Origin: Diacronema lutheri
Taxonomy: Eukaryota > Haptophyta > Pavlovophyceae > Pavlovales > Pavlovaceae
DNA length: 64,000 bases
Assembly (NCBI GenBank): GCA_019448385.1
Contig: JAGTXO010000014.1
Location: forward strand, 434,001 to 498,000
Direction: 5' to 3'
The notes beneath the pieces were generated by a model. The model was not told the origin of the DNA, did not search any database, and saw only the letters and a program-made list of their open reading frames with translations. Below are positions 31,015 through 39,584 of the stretch, piece by piece. Position 1 is the first letter of the stretch; every line of letters begins with the position of its first letter. Position numbers and translations under genes: made by a program.

Positions 31015-34000
31015 GCCAATCGACGGGCGCGCGCGCGGCGGGGCGCGCGCGCGCGCGCGCGCGCGCGCTGCCTACCCAGCCGCCGGCCGGCTCGCGCGAG
31101 CGCGCCAGCTGCTCCGCCGCCTCAACGTCGAGGACGCGCTGCTGCGCCTCCTCCTCGCCCAGTGCAGCGAGGTGCAGCCGGCGGGCTGCCTTGCGGCAGT
31201 TGCCCTCCGCCTTGCCCACGGCCTTGCGCGCCGCGTCGACGGGGTCGTCGTTGGCTCTGGCGCGCCTGCGCTTGCCCTTGTCGGCGGGCGGCGGCTCGGC
31301 GCGCTGCGGCGTGCCGAGCGCGTCGTCGGCTCCGCGCGCGGCCGCCCGCGGGCGGCGGGCCCCAAAGAGCGCACCGGTCGCCGTGCGCGCCGCGCAAGCA
31401 ACGACCAGCGCTGACACGCCGGCGAAGACCGCACCGCCCAGCGCCACGGTTGCCACGAAGCGCAGCGTCCCGTGCGCAAGCCGCGCTGCCTCCGCCGCCG
31501 CTTTGGCGGCCTCGCGCGCGCGCGCATCGGCGGCCCTCATCTCGTGCAGCAGCCCGGCCGCGCCGCTCGCGCCGTCGCGGCCGCGCGCGAGCTCGCACAG
31601 CACCGCCGCCGCGCGCCGCGTGGGCTCGCGCGCGAGCAGCTGCGCGCCGCCGTCGGGGCGCAGCTTCTCAACGAACTCGACAAACGTCGCGTCGCGCCAG
31701 AGGGACATGCGGAAGGCCCTGTGCACCGCCCCCTCTTGCTCGCGCATCCGCCGTGCCGCCCGCCTGCCGTCGCGCGCGTGCGCGTGCGCGGCCGCGTCGA
31801 CTCCCGCGACGCCGCGCTGCGCGTCGCGCGCGGCCGACGACGGCGCCGCCGCGCTGCCCGCCAAGGGCGCCGCAGCGGCGACGCGCGCGTGCGGAGCGAC
31901 GGGATCGCCGGCGGCCGGCGGCTCGGCGCGCTGCGGCGTGCCGTTTGCTCCGCGCGTGGCCGTCCCGGGGGAGATGGCCGCGATGGCGCCGCCAGCCGCG
32001 CCGTGCGCCAGCCACGCGCATAGGCTGCCGACGAGCTCGCCGAGACCCCCGACGGTCGCCGCGGCGGCGAGTGCGCCGGGCTTGCCGGCCGACAGCGGCT
32101 CGCGAGCGTCGTCGTCGCAGCCGCCGGCACCCGTCTTGGCGAGTGCGTCGCGCTCGCCCTCGACGCCCGCCACGACCGCCGCCCCTCCGTCGTCCGCCGC
32201 GCCGGCCGCGCGCGCGGCCGGGCGCAGAGGAGGCGTGCCGGTGCAGCCGTCGCCGCTCGTCTTCGCCGTTTCCTCCACCTTGGTCGCTTCGTCGCCACCT
32301 GCGCCATCTCCGACGCCGGGGCCCTTGGTCACGCTTGCCGCCATGCGCGCCGTGCCCGCCGGCCAGCCCGCCGACTGCTCGAGCGCGGCGGCGAGCGGCG
32401 CGACGCGCGCCGACTCGGGCGCGCTCTCGTCATCGGGCTCGAGCGCGTTGTGCAGGCGCGCGAGCGCGCGCGCGACGGCCGCGGCGCCACTGCCGGGGGC
32501 GCGGCTCGCCGCGCGCACCGCGCGCCGCCAGGCCGGCACGAACATGAGCGCCGACACGAGCGCCGCGAGCGCGCGCGCCTCGCGCGCGTCACTCGTGCCG
32601 AGGCGCGGCGGCACGCGCGCGGCGCCGCGCGGCGCGGTGCCTCGGAAGCGTGGGCTCAGCGTGTAGGCGAGGTGCTGCGGCACGCCGCGCGCCTCCGCGA
32701 TCGCGCGTCCGTCCTCGACCTCGCGCCACGCCTTCGCGATCGCCGGCGTGGCGCGCGCGAGCCAGTCGGGGTCGGCGGGCAGGTGGATCACGACGAGAAT
32801 CGGCGCCCAGTCCAGCCGCGGGTTCTTGTGACGGTCGGGCACGACCCACACGAGCAGCACCGTGCCCTCCGCGCCGCACGCCGCCTCGTAGATCCTGGGC
32901 TGCGAGCGCCAATCGGGCCTGACGCGCAGCGCCCGCGCGTGGTCGATGGCGGCGGCGCGGTCGCCATTGAAGTGAACCGTCGTCACCTCGCCGATGACGG
33001 ACCGGCCGGACCGCCAGCAGAACACCGCGTCCGCCGACCCGCCGGCGATGGCCGCGAGCGATTCGGGCGCGGCGAGCCGCGGCAAGCCCTCGAAGGCGGC
33101 AAAGTCCTCGTGCGCATTGTACACGCCGCCCCAGCCGTCGTGCGCGTACGCGCGCGCGGCCGCTCGTACCGCGCGCGGCTGGTTCTCCACGCCCGACGTC
33201 ATGTGCCATGTCGTCCCCGCGAAGCCGCGCTCGCCCAGCTCGGCCCGCACGACGGTACCGTACCCCGCGCCCTGCGTCGGGGCGGCGAGGTGGTGCATGC
33301 CCGCGCCGGTCACGCCCTCCGTGCGCTGCCGCGTGACGATCGTGCCCGTCGCGTGCGCGAAAAGCGTGTCGACCACGGCGGGCGCGCGCCCGCTGTTCGC
33401 CCGTAGCCGCGCCCTACCCGCTTTTAGCTGCTCGGGGTCCTTGGCGTCGTACACGCGCGCGTCCGCGTCGCCCTCATCAGGCGCAGTGTAGACGCAGCGG
33501 CGTTCGAGCGGCGCCGAGCCACCGCCGTCCGCCGCCGCCGGCGAGGTTGGCGCCGCGCCCGCCGCCACCGCGCTCGTCGCCGCCGTGCCCGTCACCACCG
33601 CCGCAGCCGCCGCGCCCGCGAGGTCGTCGTCCCCGTCCTCCGCGCCCTCCCCGTCGTCAGCGGTGGTGGCGTCGCCATCGTCCCCGTCGCCCTCGCCCCC
33701 GCCGAGGCTGCTGAATGGTCGGGGCCCCCACGCCGAGGCGGCGCGCCGCTGCGGCGCACGCGGCGGTGGCGCTCGCGACGGCGGCCTTGGCGCCGCCGCG
33801 CCGCGCGGCCTGGCCGCCGTCGACAGCGCGCGGCCTGCAGCGCCCGTGAGCGCGTCGAGCGCGGCCGTGCGTGCGATGCGGTCGTCGGGCGCGCGCAGCG
33901 CCGCCTCGACGGCCTGCAGCAGCCCGTCGGGCGCGGATCCGCCGACACTGGCATCGCACGCCTCGGCGAGCCGCGCGGCCTCGCGAACGACAGCGAGGCC

Positions 34001-34456
34001 ACCGACTTCAAGGATCACGGCGTGTGCGTCGAGTTCGATGTCTTCAACCGCGACGGGGTCGAGGGCGCGCCCGTGCCCGCGACCGCGCCCACGAAGGCAG
34101 AGCCGGGCATCGAGTCCGAGTGCATCGCGCCCGCACAGGCAGAGCCGGGCAGCGAGTCCGAAGCGTCGCGCCCGCGCCCGCGCACGCGCCCGCGCCGGCA
34201 GAGCCGCGCACCGAGCCCAAGTGAGCCAACATGCTGTCGAGGCGCTGGTTCCGGCCACCGACGCATCGAGGCGCTGGCTGCGCAGCACGGCCGTGCGCGA
34301 CACCCGCAGCTCGGCCAACGGCAAGTCCGTTGCCACTGCCTCGCGCGCCGGGCCCTGCGCCGGCGAGTATGTTGTCGGTGCAGAGGCCGTCACGCCCGAA
34401 CTCGCCGCCGTCGTACTCGAGCTCATCGCAGAGCCCGTCTCCGCAATTCGAACCAT
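31015..34456 (-). CDS. Ala-rich frame with an unrecognised globular domain, composite element
   Basis: Between about 33500 and 32600 the frame has balanced composition and looks globular: RRCVYTAPDEGDADARVYDA, GFAGTTWHMTSGVENQPRAV, DAVFCWRSGRSVIGEVTTVH, LLVWVVPDRHKNPRLDWAPI, APILVVIHLPADPDWLARAT. The Asp/Glu pattern around CWRSGRSVIGEV hints at a nuclease fold, but I cannot support it further. The 3' part has one likely membrane segment (LRFVATVALGGAVFAGVSAL) and a Lys/Arg-rich helix near GKAEGNCRKAARRLH. The N-terminal part up to 33550 is low-complexity. The function is unknown. Confidence 0.35.
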
Positions 34457-34499
34457 CGCCAGCGACGTCGATCGGGTTGTCGTGCGCGCCTTCTCGCGC

Positions 34500-34793
34500 G
34501 TCGGGCAGCGCCAATGGGCGAAACGAATTGAATGGGCCGAACTGCTGGAGCCCGTTGCGCCCGACGCCGATGCGCTCCCTGCTGCGCAGAACGCGATCCG
34601 AACGAGGTGCCGGTTCGAAAGGAATTTCCACCGGCGTGCGAGGCGTGCGCGAGAGCGCGCCCGTCATCGTGCGTCGCGGCGGAGTCATTTGCGGCTGCAC
34701 CTGCCGCAGCGGTGATGCCGGAGGCATTGCATGGTCGGCTAGGTCATCATCGGCGGCGGGAGCACCGCTCGGCAGAGCCTGCTGGTTGCCCAT
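34500..34793 (-). CDS. Probable first exon of the composite element
   Basis: ATG 34793 opens MGNQQALPSGAPAADDDLAD and continues HAMPPASPLRQVQPQMTPPR and VLRSRERIGVGRNGLQQFGP. This has a balanced residue mix unlike the surrounding shadow frames. It runs in the same direction as the other frames and ends in low-complexity sequence by about 34200. Its ATG lies 44 bp from repeat copy B, so promoter and 5' end are probably next to or inside that repeat. Confidence 0.4.
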
Positions 34794-34837
34794 GTGACCT
34801 CAGGTTTGTTCGTACGTTGAGAACCTAGCCGACGATC

Positions 34838-35126
34838 CGCCGCGCGCGCGTGGTCGTCGGCACGGCCAGGGCCTGCGCGTGCGTTCGGCGTGCGTCGCGC
34901 GGGCGTGGGCGGGTGTGAGGGTGTTCAGGGCATGCGTGGCGGGCGCGGCACGCGCGCCATTGCGCTCACTCGCGAGGATCACGGCGACGCTTCTGCTCTC
35001 CGGAATCTAAGACTCGCTGCGCGTGTGCGTGCATGCGATCCGAAATTCGGACCGCAAGTACTGCGCAGTCTTGCGATCCGAATTTCGGGACGCAGCGAAG
35101 TTCCGGAGTTCGGACTTCAATTCATC
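34838..35126 (+). repeat. 289-bp dispersed repeat, copy B
   Basis: It has the same length and direction as copy A (10686-10974), with about eight substitutions. The hairpin is kept, and its loop here contains the palindrome ACTGCGCAGT, so the whole structure can form a nearly continuous cruciform of about 49 bp. It sits between the 5' end of the composite element and the C-terminal TRPM piece. Confidence 0.9.
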
Positions 35127-35311
35127 CGGCTGCCAGAGCTGCGCACGGATGCCAATTCGCCGTTCAATGTGATGCTGCCCGTGTGGAACATGGTGCGCCT
35201 GCGCTCGGCCGCGCAGTGCACCGTCCCAACAGCGGCACTGCCGCCTTTGGCTGCGCGCGCGACGGCGGCCGCCCGCGTCCGCGCTCACCGCCTCGCGTGC
35301 GCGCGCGCCAG

Positions 35312-36538
35312 TTCGACATGAGCGACATCAGCGAGCTGACGGGCACGGACACGTCCGCCAAGACGGGCATCGCCGTGTTCGTTTTTGCGACCTACCTCTT
35401 CGTCGCACAGATCCTCCTCGTCAACTTGTTGATCGCGATGATGAACGCGTCGTACAACGAGCTGCAGGCTCGCACGACCGAGCAGTGGGCGTCGTCGCGC
35501 GCGGCCATCATCGAGGAGCTGCAGCTCAACTTCGCCGTCCCGCCGCCATTCTCCGCGCCCTTCATCGCGCTCGACCTGCTCGGCCGGCTCGCGGCCGGCG
35601 CGCGCAGCTGTGCGCCAGAGCAGCGCGGCATGGCGCGAGATTCAGCCCTCGCCAAGGGCGTGGCCGAGGGGCGACGGCGCGCGCACGCCGGGCAGCTGCG
35701 GCACATGCGCGCGTACATTGACGCGGAGCGCAAGGCCGCGCTCGCGTCGACTGACTCGCGCCTGCTCGCGCAGTTGAAGAAAGCAGACCAAATCGCGTCG
35801 ATGCTCGAGGCGGCCGACGCCGAGCGCGCGCGCGCGCTCGAGAAGTCGGATCGGATGACCGAGATGCTGCTAGCGGCGGAGACGGAGCGGAAGAGACTGC
35901 GCGAGCTGCTCGAGGCGCACACGCTCGCCGCGCGCGGGGCCGACGAGGTGCGCGACGGGCTCGCGGCCGTCCGTGCGCACCTCGAGGCAATTTCGCTCCG
36001 GATGCCACCACCTCCGGCTGGATCTGAGCGCGAGCGGGCCGGGCGCGCGGCCACGCCACCTGCGCCAGCGCCGCCGCGCGCGCGACTCGCCGCGCGCGCG
36101 CAGGCCGGACCGCGCGCCGAGCGCGCGCCGTGCGCCGCGCACGAGTGCGCGCAGCGCGCCGCGCCCGAGCCGGCGGCTGCGGCGCGCCCGGCCGCTGCGG
36201 AGCACGACGCGTCGCCAACGCCGTCGGCGTCTGAGCGCAGTGAGCGGCGCGCGGTCGTGCGCTCGCCGCACTCGGCCGCAGCTGCCGAACAACCGGGCCG
36301 ACCGGCGCGACCGCCGGCGCCGCCCATACTGGCCAGCGCGAGCGGCGCGACCGCGGCAGGCTCCGAGACGCCGTTGCGAGGGCGCAGCAGGGCCACGCAG
36401 CCAACAAAGGCGAGCGGCGCCCGGCGCGCGCAGCAGCCCGGGTGCGTGCCGGTGCACGTCGCGGGAGCCACCGCGGCCGGCAACCCCGGCGAGCCGCGCA
36501 GCAGATCTCAGTCGCCGCGCGCTTGCTGGAGGAAATGA
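35312..36538 (+). CDS. TRPM-like cation channel, C-terminal part (5' part missing)
   Basis: An exon opens after the acceptor CGCGCGCCAG with FDMSDISELTG, fitting the outer edge of a TRP pore. The last membrane helix follows (GIAVFVFATYLFVAQILLVN) with LLIAMMNASYNEL. The TRPM-type post-S6 region is QWASSRAAIIEELQLNFAVP and PPFSAPFIALDLL. A coiled coil runs over about 70 residues (LLAQLKKADQIASMLEAADA; ALEKSDRMTEMLLAAETERK), then an Ala/Pro/Arg-rich tail ending SPRACWRK. No pore-loop, S5 or earlier exon can be found between repeat B and this exon. The piece therefore has no visible start and is complementary to the minus-strand N-terminal piece at 11.8-15.4 kb. It may be half of a rearranged gene or the remnant of a second one. 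Confidence 0.75.
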   Translation, partial: FDMSDISELTGTDTSAKTGIAVFVFATYLFVAQILLVNLLIAMMNASYNELQARTTEQWASSRAAIIEELQLNFAVPPPFSAPFIALDLLGRLAAGARSCAPEQRGMARDSALAKGVAEGRRRAHAGQLRHMRAYIDAERKAALASTDSRLLAQLKKADQIASMLEAADAERARALEKSDRMTEMLLAAETERKRLRELLEAHTLAARGADEVRDGLAAVRAHLEAISLRMPPPPAGSERERAGRAATPPAPAPPRARLAARAQAGPRAERAPCAAHECAQRAAPEPAAAARPAAAEHDASPTPSASERSERRAVVRSPHSAAAAEQPGRPARPPAPPILASASGATAAGSETPLRGRSRATQPTKASGARRAQQPGCVPVHVAGATAAGNPGEPRSRSQSPRACWRK

Positions 36539-37160
36539 CCGCGCTGGCTGGAGGAAATGATGACTTGGACGTGAAGCTCGGCGTGGCTTGAACCGCCCCT
36601 CAGTCCGCCTGCAGGCCAACCGCGGTGCCCCCCGCCAGCACGGCCTACTCGGTCAGCCGTGCGGTCGGGCGCGGATCCTTTGCCCACTGCAGCGCGCTAG
36701 CAGCCGCAGCCGGCGAGAACGCGGGCGCAGCTGCAGACGAGCGCGGCCGGAGCGGGTTGCTGCGCGCGAGCCCCCGCTCAGTCGCTGCCCGCAGCTCGGC
36801 GTCTGTGCGCCTCTGCCCCATCCTGCGCGCCGGGTCGAGCATCCGCGCGTCGTCCGACGCGAGCGTCCCGACGGCCGGCGGCGCGCCGTCGTCTGTCGCG
36901 GCAATCACGCGGTGGCCTGAAGAGCGTGCACCGAGCGCGACTGATACAGACTCATGTCTCCATCGGCAGCCGCGCCGCGGACACGCGCAGCCGCCTCCGA
37001 GTCGCCCCACGTGCGGGAAGCGGTCGGGCGCGAGTTCTGTTGAATTCGTTCATATTCCTCCATATGGGTACCCATGGCATGGGTACTGAAGTATCACTAA
37101 TAACGGCGCTTACGTCAGGACAGCCCATACTGAAGTATTACGTATGGACTTCCAAAGAGC
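36539..37160. other. Intergenic region with palindromes ahead of the giant membrane-protein gene
   Basis: No gene is supported; open frames on both strands are Ser/Ala/Arg-rich. The last 120 bp are A/T-richer and full of symmetry. They hold ATGGGTACCCAT (37064-37075), overlapping GTACCCATG/CATGGGTAC arms (37068-37086), two copies of ACTGAAGTAT (about 37085 and 37129), and TACGTA near 37138. This is a plausible promoter with paired binding sites. Confidence 0.5.
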
Positions 37161-39471
37161 ATGGCGGACCGCCTCCTTTTGCCCGCGCGGGGTGCGAGGT
37201 CCGACGCGCCGAGCGTGCAGCGCGGGTCGACGCGCTCCCGTTCGGGCTCGCGCATCCTTGCGTCGCCGGCGCAGCCACGGCGCTGCGTGCCGCTGCCACG
37301 CGGCGTATTCGAATGGAGCGCGCTGCGCCCACGCGAGGTGGCGGCTGCGTGGGTGTTGGTGAGCGCGGCGCTCGTGTGGAGCTACCTGCACGTGCGCGAG
37401 GGCGCGCTGCGCTGCAGCGTCAATTGGTCCGAGTACGGAGCTGGCCCCGGCTGCGTTGAGCAGACGTCGCGCGTGCCGTGGATGGAGGTCTCCGGGAAGA
37501 CGTATCGCGACTTCTCGAGCTTCTTCGCCGACCAGGACGTGTTGCACCTCGACCTGCTCATCCAGCCGAACCGGACGGACGCGCCCTTCGACCTCGGCAC
37601 GCTGCGCGAGGCCGCCGAGCTCGACCTGCGCCTGCGCGGCGAGCCGCTCGCGCCCCCGCTGCGGTACGACCAGCTTTGCTTCCGCCCGCTGCTCCGCGAG
37701 ACGCACGACCCGTGCCCGCCCACGTCAGTGTTCGGGCTGGCGGGTGTGATGCCCGAGGACGTGGCGCTCGTCGGCGACGCCGGCTGGACGCACTACGTCG
37801 GCTGCGCCGACCGGCGGCCGCCGTCGCGCAGCGGCAACTGGGGCGCCGGCAGACACGCGGAGACAGTCCGGATGCTCCGGTTCTCGTACAGGCGCGCGCG
37901 CAAGGGTCCCCGGACGCGCGCGCGCGCCGCGGGACATCGCGACGCCGTGCGTGGCGCGCGCGCGCGAGCGGCATCCGCCGCGCCGCTTCGTACGGTTGAA
38001 CGCACCCGCTCGCGCGCCGCGCCACGCCGATCCGCGCCCGCCCGCGCCCGCTCACGCTCGGCCGCTGATGGCTTCTGCCGCCGCCGCCTGCACCGCGCTC
38101 GCTCGCGCGACCGCGCCGCGCGCGCACCCGCGCAGGCTGCGTCGACCAACCGGCGAATCCGCCGAGCCCTCGCCGCAGTCCGTGTGGATGGAGCACGCGC
38201 TCGCCGTCGCGCACGAGGCGTCCAGCGGGCCGCGCTGCCCGTCGTGCGGCATCCGGATTCTTCCACTCACCGCCGCAATGGTCGAGGCGCACGACGCTCG
38301 GCAGCCCGTGCGCGAGCTGCGCCGGTTCGCAACGGGCTCAGCCGCGCTCGCCGCCGCGCTCACCGTCGGTCTCACGTGGGCGCGCACCGGCTGCGCGCTG
38401 CGGCACGTGGTGGCCATCGTGAGCGCGCGCGCACTCGTTGCGCTCACGGCGACGCTCGCGGCGCTCGTGCTCGCGCTGTGTTGGTATGCCTCGGGCGACT
38501 CGCCGCCGATCGGCGCGGCGGAGGGCAGCAGCAGCGGCGCGCTGTCCGCGGCGGCGGACGCGCACGATGGCGGCGACGGCGGTGCAGCTGGTATCGATGT
38601 GGTGCAGCTGTCCGCATTGTGGCCCCTCGCACCACTGCTCTGCCTGAGCGCGCGCCTTGGCGAGGCGCGCGCGCTCATGGTTGCGCTGCGCATTTCGGTC
38701 GCCGAGCGCGTCGCGGCTGGCGCGGCCGCGCACGCGCGCGCGCTCGACCTCGCCGCGCCGGCGGCACGCGCGGCAGACGCGCGGCTGCGCCGCGCGAGCG
38801 CGGACGCGGCGGTCGCCGCGATGCTCGCCGGCGCGCTGCCGGCACGCGCTCGGGCGTCCACGTCGGGCCTGCCGCCGATCGCGTGCGCGCACGTGTGCGG
38901 CCCGCTCGTGTGCTTTGCGATGGCGGCTTTTGGCCCGCGCTCGCTCGCGCCGGTCTGCACGCTCGCTGGGCTGAGCTGCGTGTCGGACTCCATTCTTCTG
39001 TTTGCTCTGATGCCCGCCGCCCTCGCCGCCATCGCGCGCAGCGCCATTTCAAACTCGGCGGCGTGGCGCGCGGGCAACGAGGCGGCGGTCGCTGACGACA
39101 GGCTGCGAGCGGGCGGCGTGTCCGGCGTGTCCGGCCTGTGTGGCAGCGTGACAAGTGTGACGGGTGTGACGGGTGTGACGGGTGTGACAGGTGTGACGGA
39201 TGCGCCGCGCGGTGCCGCGTGCGTCGCGGCGGGCAGCGGCTGCGAGGGAGCGGCGTGCGCGTCGGTCGACGCGGAGACCGACTCGTCGGAGGCGCAGGCG
39301 GAGCTCGGTGCGCGCGGCTCGTGGGCCGAACCCAGCGCGGGTCCGCAAGCTGCTGAGGCGCGTGCGCGGCACGGCCAAAGCTCTCAAGGCGCGTTGGTGG
39401 CCGTCGCCGTTTCGAGCCCGCTGTCGAGCGATGGCGGCACGGGCGCGGGCGCAGGCGCGGGCGCGGGCGCA

Positions 39472-39536
<65 letters not shown>

Positions 39537-39549
39537 CGGCGCGGGCGCG

Positions 39550-39584
<35 letters not shown>

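Larger units (their letters stand above)
15863..34793 (-). mobile_element. About 19-kb composite element: C48-like protease, YqaJ-type exonuclease, chromodomain, Fanzor
   Basis: Five long overlapping minus-strand frames run without any other gene between them. Parts in order from the 5' end (34793): a short first exon, an Ala-rich frame with an unrecognised globular domain, a coiled-coil frame, a long frame with a Ulp1/C48-like protease, a frame with a YqaJ-like exonuclease and a chromodomain, and a TnpB/Fanzor nuclease at the 3' end (15863). About four to six changes of frame separate the parts. At least one fits an ordinary intron; others may be breaks. No capsid, envelope, polymerase or integrase was seen, and terminal inverted repeats were not found. 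It could be a Fanzor-bearing transposon or a relic of DNA-virus origin; age looks modest because frames are long. I do not attempt to join the frames. Confidence 0.6.

Noticed and set aside
15863-34793. Bacterial contamination carrying TnpB
   Set aside because: Base composition, trinucleotide tracts, an intron-like frame change and the chromodomain all fit the surrounding eukaryotic DNA.
15863-34793. Polinton or other capsid-bearing element
   Set aside because: No capsid, packaging ATPase, DNA polymerase or integrase motifs were seen; the protease alone is not enough.
10686-35126. The paired 289-bp repeats as long terminal repeats of a retroelement
   Set aside because: No reverse transcriptase, integrase or gag-like part lies between them and host channel exons are included. 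The repeats also lack the expected end signals.
10686-35126. Inversion of the TRPM gene by simple exchange between the two repeats
   Set aside because: The copies are in direct, not inverted, orientation.
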